This document shows, one piece after another, positions 25,803 to 36,055 of a stretch of DNA of 64,000 nt (its first letter is position 1; each line of letters starts with the position of its first letter). Below the pieces are notes generated by a model. It did no database searches. It saw only the letters and a program-made list of their open reading frames with translations, and was not told the DNA's origin. The position numbers were made by a program, and so were the translations under genes. Origin of the DNA: JANXQZ01 sp038225555 (lineage in GTDB: Bacteria > Acidobacteriota > Terriglobia > Bryobacterales > Bryobacteraceae); contig JBBRRB010000019.1 in assembly GCA_038225555.1 (NCBI GenBank), forward strand, positions 36,889-100,888, read 5' to 3'.

Positions 25803-27370
25803 AGCTGTTCATTGCATCTGCGTTATTGGCCGCCTCGCTGCCGGGTCAAACGCTGAATCCAGCGAAGCTGATGGAACCGCCCACCGATACATGGCCGATG
25901 TTCAACGGCGATTACTCGGGCCGCCGCTTCAGCACGCTGAATAAAATCAACGACTCGAACATCAATTCGCTAAGCTTTGCCTGGGCATATCGGGCCAACG
26001 CGGGAGGGGGCTTCGGCGGCGCTATCAAGGCCACGCCCGTGCTGGTGGATGGCGTTCTTTACTTCACCGTGCCGGATCATGTTTGGGCCGTGGATGCCCG
26101 CTCGGGTCGCGAGATCTGGCATTTTGGATGGCAGTCCAAGGGTGGGATCCACATTGGAAATAGAGGCGTGGGCGTTTATGGCCGATGGCTGTATTTCGAA
26201 ACGCCGGATTGCAATCTGGTCTCGCTGAACCTCAAGGACGGCAAGGAGCGCTGGCACGCGCCCATCTGCGATATGGACCAGATGTACTTTGGCACGGTCG
26301 CTCCCTTGGTGATTAAGAATCACGTGATCACGGGCGTGAGCGGCGACGATCTGGACATCCCCGGCTATATCGAATCGCACGATCCCGAAACTGGCGCGCT
26401 GCAATGGCGCTGGTACGCGCATCCTCAGCCAGGCGATCCGGAAGCGAAGAGCTGGCCCACGCTCGACGCGATGATGCATGGCGGAGGGATGACTTGGGGA
26501 GCTACCACTTACGATCCGGAACTCAACCTCTTGTATTTTGGAACGGGCAATCCTCAGCCCGTGATCGCGGGCAAGGGGCGCATGGGGGATAACTTGTACA
26601 CCGAATCGATTGTAGCCGTCAACCCCGATACCGGCAAGATGGCATGGTATTTTCAGCCATCGCCGCATGACACCCACGATTGGGACGCGATCGAGACCCC
26701 GGTGCTGATTGACGGCGAGATCAACGGTCAGAAGCGCAAGCTCGTGGCGCAGGCCAGCCGCAACGGATACTTCTTCGTTCTGGATCGAACGAATGGGAAG
26801 AGCGTTTCCACGACCACGTTTGCCAAGGCGAATTGGGCAACGGGAATCGATGCCAAGGGCCAGCCCATTCCCAACCCGGCTAAAATGCCTCAGCCGGATG
26901 GTTCCTTGGTAGCGCCCAATCAGGCGGGTGCAGCGAACTGGCCGCCTCCCAGCTTTAGTCCGGCGACTGGCCTGTTCTATGTGAATGCGACCAATGCGTA
27001 TAGCGTGTATTACATCTTCGACGATGACGAGAAGCCGGAAGGCTGGGGCGGCAACGATCGCGGCGGCTGGTCCGAATCCATGATGCAGGCGATCGATTAT
27101 AAGACGGGCAAGGTCAAGTGGAGCCACAAATGGGAAGGCGCAGGCGGGCCTCGGTCGGGCGTATTGGCAACGGCGGGGAATCTCGTGTTTGCGGGAGATC
27201 CTTCAAATAACCTGGTCGCGATGAAGGCGACCACGGGGGAACCGTTGTGGCATGCGAATCTCGGTTCTGGAATGAGCAATGGGCCGATGACTTACGAGCT
27301 GGATGGCACGCAATATTTGGTAGTGGGGGCGGGGGACACGCTGTTTGGGTTCGTTATGTTGACCAAATAG
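25799..27370 (+). CDS. PQQ-dependent dehydrogenase (quinoprotein alcohol dehydrogenase family)
   Basis: 523 residues with a signal peptide and an eight-bladed PQQ-binding propeller. Propeller blades carry the tryptophan docking pattern (VWAVDARSGREIWHF, LVSLNLKDGKERWHAP, IVAVNPDTGKMAWYF, LVAMKATTGEPLWHA). Motifs typical of the methanol/ethanol dehydrogenase group are GGMTWGATTYDPELNLLYFG and PHDTHDWDAIETPVL. No adjacent pair of cysteines, seen beside PQQ in methanol dehydrogenase, was found. It would oxidise an alcohol or sugar in the periplasm and pass electrons to the cytochrome encoded just upstream (ATGA overlap). Confidence 0.9.
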   Translation: MKLFIASALLAASLPGQTLNPAKLMEPPTDTWPMFNGDYSGRRFSTLNKINDSNINSLSFAWAYRANAGGGFGGAIKATPVLVDGVLYFTVPDHVWAVDARSGREIWHFGWQSKGGIHIGNRGVGVYGRWLYFETPDCNLVSLNLKDGKERWHAPICDMDQMYFGTVAPLVIKNHVITGVSGDDLDIPGYIESHDPETGALQWRWYAHPQPGDPEAKSWPTLDAMMHGGGMTWGATTYDPELNLLYFGTGNPQPVIAGKGRMGDNLYTESIVAVNPDTGKMAWYFQPSPHDTHDWDAIETPVLIDGEINGQKRKLVAQASRNGYFFVLDRTNGKSVSTTTFAKANWATGIDAKGQPIPNPAKMPQPDGSLVAPNQAGAANWPPPSFSPATGLFYVNATNAYSVYYIFDDDEKPEGWGGNDRGGWSESMMQAIDYKTGKVKWSHKWEGAGGPRSGVLATAGNLVFAGDPSNNLVAMKATTGEPLWHANLGSGMSNGPMTYELDGTQYLVVGAGDTLFGFVMLTK

Positions 27371-27416
27371 CCGCGGACTGCACCCATCATCGAATACGAT
27401 ACATTGGTGGTATCGA

Positions 27417-29168
27417 ATGTATCCTCGTACTGTCTACACGGTCCTGGAAGAAACCGCTACCGCTTACCCGAGACTCGCCGCCCTGAAGCAGCCTCTCGGC
27501 CAGGGCGAGTATCAAACGTACACCTGGAGCGACTTTCTGCAGGCTTCCAAAGAGATCGCCTGCGGCCTCCGCTGCAGCGGCGTTTCCAAGGGCGACATTG
27601 TCGCGATGTACTCCGAGACCCGCGCCGAGTTCTATCTCGCGGACCTTGGCATCATGGCTGCTGGCGCGATCTCTGGAGCGCTCTACACCAGTAATCCACT
27701 CCCCGACTTGATCGCGAATCTGCGAGCCACGCAAACGAAAACGGTGTTCGTCGAAGACGCGAAAGCCATGCGGGCGTTAGTGGAAGCGGCCGGCGAGCAA
27801 GCGTTATCCGTCCAGTTCATCTTGCTGGTCGGCCAGGATCCTAGCGCGATTTCCCTTGACCAGTTGCGCGAGAAAGGGCGCAAGGCGCTGGCGGGCAACC
27901 CGCAATATTTCGACCGCATTCGTGCCGAGGTAAAGCCTGAAGATCACGCGATTTTATACCTGACGTCCGGCGCGACGGGCGAACCCAAAATGGGCCTGGT
28001 CACGCAATCGGCGGTAGTGACCAACATGGATCACGGACCCGCTGTTCTGCCTTTAAAAGCAGGCGACCGAACACTCGTCTTCCTCCCCTCGGCCCACATT
28101 GCGCAACGGGTGGTGCTGGAGATGGTGGTCATCCGGCTGGGTTGCGAGATTTGGTTCTCCGAGGGCCTGGCCAAGATGCCGAACGAGTTGAAGACCATTC
28201 GTCCGACATTTTTCCTCGCGCCGCCGCGCGTCTGGGAGCGCGTCTTTGCCAGCATCAATACCGAGGTGAAGAAGAAGAGCGCGATCCAACAGCAGATTTT
28301 CCACGGCGCCGTGGGTCTGGGCTCGGAGGCCGCGCGGCTCCGCCAGCAGCGCAAGCCGGTGCCGGGTTGGATGTCCGCGGCCTTGAAGCTGGCCGACAAA
28401 ATCGTGTTCTCGAAAATTCGCGAACGCTTGGGCGGAGAGTTGCGAGTGGCCGCGTCCGGCGCAGCCCCGCTTGGCAAAGAACTGGCGCAATTCTATGCCG
28501 CCATCGGGATGCCTTTGCATGAAGGTTACGGGCTGACCGAGGGCGGTATCGTTTCGTTCAACCCTACTGAACTTCCGAAATTCGGAAGCATCGGGAAAGC
28601 TCTCCCCGGAGTGCAAGTCAAGTTGGCGCAAGATGGCGAGCTGCTGGTCAAGAGCGGCGCCAACTTCACTGGATATTTCAACGATCCAGTAGCGACGGCG
28701 GCCGTGCTTCACGATGGCTGGCTCTCGACGGGCGATATCGCCGAGATCGACTCCGACGGGTATATCTACATAACCGGGCGCAAGAAAGAACTGATCGTAT
28801 CCTCGAACGGCAAGAAAATCTACCCGGCTCGCATCGAAGGCCTGTTCAAGACCGATCCCCTGATCAACCAGGTGCTGCTGATCGGCGACAAGCTTCCATA
28901 CGTCACTGCGCTGATCACGATCAACGTCTCTGCAGTCGAGCCGTCCAAAGGCGTGGAGGTTGTCGAACTGGTTCAAAAGACGGTCACGCGAGTGAATAAG
29001 CAGCTCCCCTCCTTCGAGCAGATCCGCAAGTTCCGCATCCTCGAAAAAGACTTCTCGATTGAGAGCGGGGAACTCACTCCAACCATGAAGGTGCGTCGCG
29101 GTCGCGTGCTGGAGAATTATCGTTCGGTGGTCAGCGAACTGTACATGGGGAAAGAAGAGAGTCAGTGA
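27417..29168 (+). CDS. Long-chain acyl-CoA synthetase (FadD15/ACSBG-like)
   Basis: 583 residues of the AMP-forming family, of the longer type that includes FadD15. Motifs in order: YLTSGATGEPKMGLVTQSAV (a variant of the usual TSGTTGxPKG loop, with Ala and Met replacing Thr and Gly), LFLPSAHIAQRV, YGLTEGGIVSFNP, GWLSTGDIAEIDSDGYIYI, and GRKKELIVSSNGKKIYPARI. The C-terminal ELTPTMKVRRG supplies the last lysine. It would load fatty acids onto CoA. Its stop overlaps the GTG start of the following peptidase gene, making it the first gene of a three-gene operon. Confidence 0.88.
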   Translation: MYPRTVYTVLEETATAYPRLAALKQPLGQGEYQTYTWSDFLQASKEIACGLRCSGVSKGDIVAMYSETRAEFYLADLGIMAAGAISGALYTSNPLPDLIANLRATQTKTVFVEDAKAMRALVEAAGEQALSVQFILLVGQDPSAISLDQLREKGRKALAGNPQYFDRIRAEVKPEDHAILYLTSGATGEPKMGLVTQSAVVTNMDHGPAVLPLKAGDRTLVFLPSAHIAQRVVLEMVVIRLGCEIWFSEGLAKMPNELKTIRPTFFLAPPRVWERVFASINTEVKKKSAIQQQIFHGAVGLGSEAARLRQQRKPVPGWMSAALKLADKIVFSKIRERLGGELRVAASGAAPLGKELAQFYAAIGMPLHEGYGLTEGGIVSFNPTELPKFGSIGKALPGVQVKLAQDGELLVKSGANFTGYFNDPVATAAVLHDGWLSTGDIAEIDSDGYIYITGRKKELIVSSNGKKIYPARIEGLFKTDPLINQVLLIGDKLPYVTALITINVSAVEPSKGVEVVELVQKTVTRVNKQLPSFEQIRKFRILEKDFSIESGELTPTMKVRRGRVLENYRSVVSELYMGKEESQ

Positions 29169-31174
29169 TTCCGACGGCGAAAGTCGTGCCGAGGACTACT
29201 GAGATTCACGGCGACACGCGCGTCGACAATTACTCCTGGCTGCGCGATCGGTCCGACCCTGATGTTACTGCCTACCTCGAAGCGGAAAATTCGTACACGT
29301 CCGAGATGATGAAGCCCACCGAAGAGCTCCAGAAGCAGCTCTACGCGGAATTGCTGGGCCGGGTTAAAGAAGATGATTCTTCTGTGCCCGTGAAGGATGG
29401 CGATTGGCTGTACTACACGCGCACCGAGAAAGGCAAAGCATACACGATCTTCTGCCGTAAATTTCGAAGCGCCGAGGCCCCCGAAGAAATTTATCTCGAT
29501 GCAAACCTGCTCGCGGAAGGGCAGAAGTATTTTCGGATCGGGAACATCACCCAAAGCCCGGACGCCAACCTGCTCGCGTATTCAACCGATCTGGAAGGTG
29601 ACGAAGCCTATACCATCCGCGTTAAGGACCTTTGCACCGGGGCTCTGCTGCCTGACGAAATTTATAACACCTACTACACGCTGGAATGGGCGAAAGATAA
29701 CCGCACCTTCTTTTACACCGTGCTGGACGAAGTGAAGCGTCCTTATCGCGTGTACCGGCACGAGCTGGGCACTCACAGCGACACGTTGGTCTATCAGGAA
29801 GACGATCCGCTCTTCGAACTGGACCTCGCCCGGCCACTGAGCCGCGAGTACATTTTTCTCAACATCGACAGTCCGCTGACTAGCGAAGTCCGCTACATCC
29901 GGTCGGACCAGCCCTCGGCGGAATTCGTGCCCATTCTTCCGCGCGAGCACGGTGTGGAGTACGACGTGGATCATCAGGGCGACTCGTTTTACATTCGCAC
30001 GAATCACGCGGCGCAAAATTTCCGCTTGCTGCGAACGCCGATAGGCACGATCGATCTGACCGAAGTGATCGCCGGAAGGCCCGACCGCACCATTGAAAGC
30101 GTGGATGTTTTTCGTGACTACTTGGTGGTCTCAGAGCGAGAGCGCGGACTGGAGACCATACGGATTGCTCAAGCCGGTTCACTCGATACATTTAGCCCTG
30201 TCGAGTTTCCAGAGCCGGTCTACACTGTGTCAATCGCCGGCAACGCCGAGTACGACACGAAGATCGTTCGGTTCGTTTACTCCTCGCTGGTGACTCCCCC
30301 TTCTGTCATCGACTACAACATGGAGACCGGGGAACGTGAACTTAAGAAGCGCTACGAAGTAGTTGGATACGAGCCCTCCCAGTACCAATCCGAGCGGCTG
30401 TTCGCCCGTGCCCAGGACGGCGTGGAGGTGCCCATCTCGCTCGTGTATCGCAAAGGCATGCAGCGCAACGGGGAGAACCCCATGCTGCTTTACGCGTATG
30501 GCTCCTACGGCGCAACCACCGACCCTGGCTTTGGGTCTGATCGGCTGAGTCTGCTCGACCGCGGCTACATCTATGCTGTAGCCCACATTCGCGGCGGCGG
30601 CGACATGGGCAAGTTCTGGCATGATGACGGCAAGCTGCTCACCAAGAGAAATACTTTCACGGATTTCATCGCCTGCGCCGAGCATTTGGTCGGGCACGGC
30701 TACACAGCATCAGAACGGCTCAGCATTTTAGGCGGAAGCGCTGGCGGCCTTCTGGTCGGGGCAGTCGTAAACATGCGACCCGATTTGTTCCACGCCGTCA
30801 TCGCCAAAGTCCCCTTCGTCGATGCCGTGAACACGATGCTCGATCCGACCATTCCTTTGACCATCGGCGAGTACGAAGAGTGGGGCAACCCTGAACACCA
30901 TGAGTTCTACCGCTACATTCTGTCGTACTCGCCCTACGACAATGTCGAGCCGAAGCGGTATCCGGCGATGCTGGTAAAGGCGGGGCTCAATGATCCGCGA
31001 GTAGCCTATTGGGAACCCGCGAAGTGGGTGGCCAAGCTGCGCGCGCTCAAGACCGACGACCACATTCTGCTCTTGAAGACGAACATGGGGGCTGGTCACT
31101 TTGGACCTTCGGGCCGTTACGAAGGACTCCGGGAAACGGCGTTCGACTACGCATTTCTGCTCGCCCTGACATGA
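29165..31174 (+). CDS. Oligopeptidase B-like S9A peptidase
   Basis: 669 residues with no signal peptide, so cytoplasmic. The N-terminal part (HGDTRVDNYSWLRDRSDPDV) is the typical beginning of oligopeptidase B, then a seven-bladed propeller, then the hydrolase domain with Ser in LSILGGSAGGLLVGAVVNMR, Asp in VKAGLNDPRVAYWEP and His in MGAGHFGPSGRYEGLRE. Such enzymes cut short peptides after basic residues. The start is a GTG at 29165 that shares four bases (GTGA) with the preceding stop, so translation is coupled. Its stop overlaps the next gene as ATGA. Confidence 0.92.
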   Translation: MIPTAKVVPRTTEIHGDTRVDNYSWLRDRSDPDVTAYLEAENSYTSEMMKPTEELQKQLYAELLGRVKEDDSSVPVKDGDWLYYTRTEKGKAYTIFCRKFRSAEAPEEIYLDANLLAEGQKYFRIGNITQSPDANLLAYSTDLEGDEAYTIRVKDLCTGALLPDEIYNTYYTLEWAKDNRTFFYTVLDEVKRPYRVYRHELGTHSDTLVYQEDDPLFELDLARPLSREYIFLNIDSPLTSEVRYIRSDQPSAEFVPILPREHGVEYDVDHQGDSFYIRTNHAAQNFRLLRTPIGTIDLTEVIAGRPDRTIESVDVFRDYLVVSERERGLETIRIAQAGSLDTFSPVEFPEPVYTVSIAGNAEYDTKIVRFVYSSLVTPPSVIDYNMETGERELKKRYEVVGYEPSQYQSERLFARAQDGVEVPISLVYRKGMQRNGENPMLLYAYGSYGATTDPGFGSDRLSLLDRGYIYAVAHIRGGGDMGKFWHDDGKLLTKRNTFTDFIACAEHLVGHGYTASERLSILGGSAGGLLVGAVVNMRPDLFHAVIAKVPFVDAVNTMLDPTIPLTIGEYEEWGNPEHHEFYRYILSYSPYDNVEPKRYPAMLVKAGLNDPRVAYWEPAKWVAKLRALKTDDHILLLKTNMGAGHFGPSGRYEGLRETAFDYAFLLALT

Positions 31175-31881
31175 CCCGGTTGTTGTTCCTGTTCGCGTTG
31201 GCCGTCGTCTGTTTGCCAGCGACCGAGCGTCTGCGTTACCGCCTCACGATCCCGGAACCCTATGACCCTCAGCAAAATTACCCGCTCGTCATCTGGCTTC
31301 ACGACATACTGGGCGTTGGAGACGACAACCTGCGCCAGATCGAGGGCACTAACGCAGCGGGCGCACAGCTTTGGATGTCGCCCGAAAATCAGGCCCAGCA
31401 TCCCGCCTTCGTGCTCGCGCCCCAGTGCCCGCTTGGGTCGCTATGGCTGAACTTCCTGAACCGCACTCCATCCAGCAAACTCCGCCTTGTAATCGAACTC
31501 GTGGACGACCTTCAGCGCGAATACTCAATCGACCCAGACCGTGTTTACGTGGTCGGCCAGTCCATGGGGGGATTTGCCGTCTGGGCTTTGCTCGCAGCTT
31601 ATCCCAGCAAATTCGCGGCGGCGGTGCCGGTGTCCGGGGGAGGGAAGACGTCCACGGCGCACCGCTTCTCTCAAGTGCCCGTCTGGGCTTTTCACGGTCG
31701 ACTCGATCCGCTCGTGCCCGCACATGAATCGAGGCGAATGATTCAAGCGCTGCGCAAAGCTGGCGGTCACCCGCGCTACACCGAGCTAGTCCGGCGAGCG
31801 CATGACAACGTCTATTGGAAGGATGTGTTTGCCGAGCCAGGCCTTGCGGACTGGCTCTTCGCACAGCGCCGGGGCCAATAA
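31171..31881 (+). CDS. Secreted alpha/beta-hydrolase (esterase/phospholipase type)
   Basis: 236 residues with a signal peptide (MTRLLFLFALAVVCLPAT). The start at 31171 overlaps the upstream stop and is preferred to an in-frame codon 162 bases earlier that lies inside the peptidase gene. The nucleophile Ser is in RVYVVGQSMGGFAVWALLAA, the Asp in HGRLDPLVPAHES, and the His in VRRAHDNVYWKDVF. The family resembles predicted phospholipase/carboxylesterase or polyhydroxybutyrate depolymerase-like enzymes; the substrate is open. Third gene of the operon that begins at 27417. Confidence 0.82.
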   Translation: MTRLLFLFALAVVCLPATERLRYRLTIPEPYDPQQNYPLVIWLHDILGVGDDNLRQIEGTNAAGAQLWMSPENQAQHPAFVLAPQCPLGSLWLNFLNRTPSSKLRLVIELVDDLQREYSIDPDRVYVVGQSMGGFAVWALLAAYPSKFAAAVPVSGGGKTSTAHRFSQVPVWAFHGRLDPLVPAHESRRMIQALRKAGGHPRYTELVRRAHDNVYWKDVFAEPGLADWLFAQRRGQ

Positions 31882-32042
31882 TTTATCCGGCTGTCTTTCC
31901 AGAGTTCGGATGGATAGATTGTCGGCTCCCACCTTGCTCCGTGCATCTGCGACAGCCTGGCGTTCGGCGCTCGCCTTTCCGAAACGCCTGCGGGCATTCG
32001 CCAAGGTGAGATTGGCGAACGTCGCGAAACTGGCCGACCTCT

Positions 32043-32183
32043 TCAGCTGCGGGTCCGGAGAGCTGCGGATCGGTCCCCTGCATCTGCGTGGCGCACGATG
32101 AACACGGTCACTGCCGCCGAAACCGGCAGGCATGCCAGAACCAACAGCAGACTGAGACGGAGGGCACACATTGGCTCTACCAT
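32043..32183 (-). pseudogene. Possible remnant of an exported histidine phosphatase
   Basis: A GAGGAGGGA ribosome site precedes an ATG opening a 46-codon frame: a signal-peptide-like stretch (LRLSLLLVLACLPVSA) followed by AVTVFIVRHADAGDRS, which looks like the first strand and RH motif of the phosphoglycerate mutase/histidine phosphatase family. The frame stops shortly after; a neighbouring frame reads GTDPQLSGPAAEEVGQF, resembling the DPxLSxxG continuation of such proteins, so a frameshift is likely. No later family motifs were found down to 31882. The rest of the gap 31882-32440 holds direct repeats and the promoter of the next gene. Confidence 0.4.
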
Positions 32184-32234
32184 TATGTCCGCTCCCTCCT
32201 CGTTGCGAATGTCGCCGTAGCAGTGTCGCAGCAG

Positions 32235-32276
32235 ACATTCTCTTACAGACATTCTCTTGACAACATTCTCCTACAA
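32235..32276. repeat. Three tandem 14-base direct repeats upstream of the TonB receptor
   Basis: ACATTCTC occurs at 32235, 32249 and 32263, exactly 14 bases apart (ACATTCTCTTACAG, ACATTCTCTTGACA, ACATTCTCCTACAA). The last copy runs directly into the putative -35 box of the receptor gene. A 14-base step is about 1.3 helical turns, so the copies do not share a helix face exactly. They may be binding sites for a regulator, or simply a small repeat expansion. Confidence 0.5.
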
Positions 32277-32277
32277 C

Positions 32278-32306
32278 TTGACACCGCTCTTGTTGTCGTG
32301 TACAAC
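32278..32306 (+). promoter_or_regulatory. Sigma-70-like promoter of the TonB-dependent receptor gene
   Basis: TTGACA (32278-32283, a perfect -35 box) is followed after 17 bases by TACAAC (32301-32306, 4 of 6 to the -10 consensus). The predicted start near 32313 gives a leader of about 128 bases to the ATG at 32441, which has an AAGGAG ribosome site. Confidence 0.5.
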
Positions 32307-32440
32307 TAGTGAATCGCTGATCCGGGTTGGTCTCAGGTTCATGCCTGCTGTCGTCCATGCTGAAGGATTAACTTCTCCCGTCTTCGGGCCACCGATGCAA
32401 ATTATGTCCATTTGTTTCGAATCCAAGGAGATCCGATACC

Positions 32441-35400
32441 ATGTCCAAAATAACGCTAGTGCCAGCCTGTTTTCTGGCCTTCCTAGCAACGAGTTACGGC
32501 CAGAACATCACCGGCTCCATCAATGGCCGGTTAGTGGATCAGCAGGGCGGCGTCGTTGTGAACGCCAATGTGACACTCACTGAAACCTCAAAGAAAACCG
32601 TGAACGTCCAGCACACCTCTGGTACGGGCGACTTCACGTTCACCGCTCTATTCCCCGGAACCTACAGTTTGACAGTCGAGTCGGTGGGTTTCAAAAAGCT
32701 CAGCCGCAGCGGTATCACCCTCTACGCTGAAGACAAGCTGGCGCTTGGCGATGTCGTTCTGCAGGTCGGGGCCGTCACGGACACCGTCGAAGTATCGGGA
32801 ACCGCCGTGGTTCTGCAGACCGAAAGCGTGGAACGCTCGGCCACGATCACCACCAAGCAGATTGAGAACCTCGAAACCAACGGTCGCAATCCGCTCGACA
32901 TGGCGAAGCTGGTGCCAGGCGTGAATTTCAACAATGGCGCGAGCTACGCGGTAGGGAGTTCCGGCACCGGTGCCAACCAGTTCTCCGTCAACGGCGCGCG
33001 GCCCAGCCAGAATCAGCTCAGCCTGAATGGCATCGGCAACGTCGATACAGGCAACAACGGCGGCATGAATGTCAGTGTCAGCAACGACTCGATTGCCGAG
33101 TTCAAGATCCTCACCGGCAGCTATCAGGCCGAGTACGGGCGCAGCGTCGGCGCGCAGATCTCGGTGGTCACTAAGAGCGGCTCGTCGCAGTTCCATGGCA
33201 CCGGATACTGGTATCACCGCAACGACAGCTTGAATGCCAACACGTTTTTGAATAATGCCCGCCCCAGTTTCGGCCAGGCGTTCCTGCCCAGGCCCCTGTT
33301 CCGTTACAACGATCCCGGCTACACCATCGGTGGTCCGGTCTACATCCCTAAATATTTTGAGCGGACGCGCAATAAGGCGTTTTTCTTCTTCAGCCAGGAA
33401 TATCAACGCCAGCTGGTGCCGAACACGGCCCGCAATGTACTGGTGCCCACGGCGGCTGAGCGCATGGGCGATTACAGCAAGAGTCACGACCAGAACAACA
33501 ATCCGGTGACGATTCTCGATCCGATCTCGCGCCAGCCGTTCCCCGGCAACATTATTCCGGCGTCGCGCATTTACGGGCCCGGCCAGGCGCTGTTGAATAT
33601 CCTGCCGCTGCCCAACACGTCGGCGTCCAACTACAACTATTCTTCGCAGCTGCCGGGCGCTTCCCCGCGTCGCGAGACGCTGCTGCGGGTCGACTACAGC
33701 ATCACGGACAACCTGCGCGTGTTCGGTCACTTTGTAGATAATCAGCAGCCAACGGTTGCGCCGTACGGTTCGTTCGTGCTGGGCCTAACGGTGCCGATCG
33801 CCCCGATCGCCAACCCGATTCCGGGACGCAGCTGGGCCGCCGGGGCCACGTGGGTGATCTCGCCCTCGATGTCGAACGAAACAAACTGGGGCTACACTCA
33901 CAACTCGATTCTGATTGACGAAGTCGGCGACACGCTCACGAGAACCAAGAGCGGCATCACGCTGCCGTTGCTGTATCCGAGCGCCAACCAGAAAGATTAT
34001 ATTCCGGCGGTGTCGTTCAACGGCTCGCACATCGCCGCGCCGAACGGGGCAGGCTTCGGCACCGGCAACGCGCCGTTCGTCAACTACAACACGACGATCG
34101 ACCTCAGCGACAACTTCACCAAGGTCTGGTCAACCCACACCATCAAGGCGGGCATTTATCTGCAGCGCAGCCGCAAAGATCAGACGTCGTTCGCCAACGC
34201 CAACGGCAGCTATAACTTCGGCGACAATCCGGCGAATCCGTACGACACCGGCTTCGGCTTCTCGAATGCGCAGTTAGGCGTGTACAACACCTTCAGCCAA
34301 GCCAGCGCCTATCTCAACGGCATGTACCGCTACTGGAACATCGAGCAATACGTCCAGGACACCTGGAAAATTACGCACAACGTCACGCTGGACTACGGTC
34401 TGCGCGCAGCCTGGTACCAGCCGCAGTACGACGCGTCGCTCCAGGCGTCCACGTTCCTGCCGAGCCAGTACAGCGCGGCCAATGCTCCGCGCCTCTATCA
34501 GTCGGCCATCAATCCGGCGACGAAAGCGCGCGCCGCGTATGACCCCGCCACCAACACTTACCTGCCTACCTTCGACATCGGCCTCGAAGTGCCGGGCACC
34601 GGCAATCCGTTCCAGGCCATCTGCCAAGCGAAGACTTGTCCGTCCGGCAAGTACCTGTTCCCCAACCGCGGGATTCAATGGGGTCCGCGTTTCGGCGTCG
34701 CCTGGGACATCACCGGCAAGCAGAGCCTGGTGTTCCGCGCCGGCAGCGGTATTTACTACGATCGCATCCAGGGCAACCGCATTTTTGATTCGCTGGGCAA
34801 CCCGCCCGAAGCGATCACGCCCACTTTAAACCAGAATCTGGTCTCGACGATCGATCCGAAAAACGTCCTGCTTGGACCCTCTGCCATCGCCACGGCCGAC
34901 CCTACCGGCAAGGTCCCGACCACTTACCAATACCAAGCCAGTATTCAGGCCCGGCTCCCGCTGCAGACCATAATGGACGTCGCGTATGTCGGCAGCCAGG
35001 GACGCCACCTCCAAGACAATCGCAATCTCAACTACAATGCCTTCGGACAATGCTTCCTGCCGCAGAATCAGGACCCCGGTCTGACCGGCACGCCCCTGCT
35101 CGGGAACAATTGCAAGCAGGCGAACTTCCTCAAGCCCATCCAAGGCTATGGCAGCATCACGCTTTATGAAAGCGCCGCGACGTCCAACTACAATGCGCTC
35201 CAAGTGAGTGCGCAGAGGCGCGCCGTCGAGGGCCTCTTCCTCGGCTTGTCCTATACCTGGAGCAAGACCATGGCATCCTCGCTGAGCGGAAATGGCAATC
35301 TGACCAACGACAACGCCCCGGTCCGGCCGGATCAGTTCAATCGCTGAGCCAACTACGCGCCTGCGTCCTTCGACCGTCGCCATCTGTTGTCGATCAACTA

Positions 35401-36022
35401 CGTGTACACGACGCCCAAATTCCAGGGCAATAAGTTCATGCGGATGATCACCAACGGCTGGCAGCTTTCCGGCATCACCCAGGTCGAGTCCGGCTCGCCG
35501 TTCACGCCGGGCTTCGCGATCTCGGGCGCGGGCAACCAGAACATCACCGGTTCTAGCACCGAACCCGCGCGAATCGGCGTGGTCAAAGGTTGCGATCCGT
35601 ATACGCACTCTGGCGACCCCTTCAACCGCCTGAACGCGGCGTGCTTCTTCGCGCCGTCGCCGGGCAGCCTGGGTCTCGAGTCGGGCATCAACTTCCTCTA
35701 TGGTCCTATGGTGGTCAATTTCGACACTTCACTGCAGAAGGAGTTTGCAATCCAGGAACGGGTCCGCTTCCAGTTCCGTGTGGACGCGTTCAACGTCTTT
35801 AACCACACCAACTTCTCGGGCTATAACGGAACGCTGAATTTCCAGGCGTATCCGCAGACCGCCGGTATCGTCACGGGAGCTCCGGCGCTTGCCACCAACG
35901 CGCTCGGACGCAACTCGAACGGCGTGGGCAACTTCACCGGCTTCGGCACGCCGACCCAGGTGGGTCCGGGCGCGCTCGGCTACTCGCGCATCCTGCAGAC
36001 GGTGATTCGCGTCACGTTCTAG
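32441..36022 (+). pseudogene. Oar-like TonB-dependent receptor interrupted by one in-frame TGA
   Basis: The full frame is 1194 codons. It has a signal peptide, an N-terminal carboxypeptidase-regulatory domain (ITGSINGRLVDQQGGVVVNA), a plug region (NGRNPLDMAKLVPGVNFNNG) and a long beta-barrel, as in the large Oar-like outer membrane receptors of Acidobacteriota. At 35345-35347 codon 969 is TGA, within DQFNR-stop-ANYAPASFDRRHLL; the frame then continues unbroken for 224 codons to the expected C-terminus SRILQTVIRVTF. A single C-to-T change from CGA (Arg) would explain it. The truncated product would lack the last strands of the barrel and the C-terminal signal for outer-membrane insertion. Either a recent pseudogene or a sequencing error. 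An AAGGAG site and promoter lie upstream. Confidence 0.85.
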
Positions 36023-36055
36023 AGGGATTGCACCGCATTCGCAATAGTTCGCAAC

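Noticed and set aside
25970..27127. 385-codon minus-strand open frame
   Set aside because: Antisense to the PQQ dehydrogenase, with no recognisable features of its own.
31786..32358. 190-codon minus-strand open frame past the esterase gene end
   Set aside because: It covers the phosphatase-like remnant in another frame and its translation shows no domain beyond a short plausible stretch, so it was not called as a gene.
35345..35347. Selenocysteine at the TGA in the TonB receptor
   Set aside because: Receptors of this type are not known selenoproteins, the position corresponds to Arg, and no SECIS-like hairpin was noticed just after it. A nonsense change is simpler.
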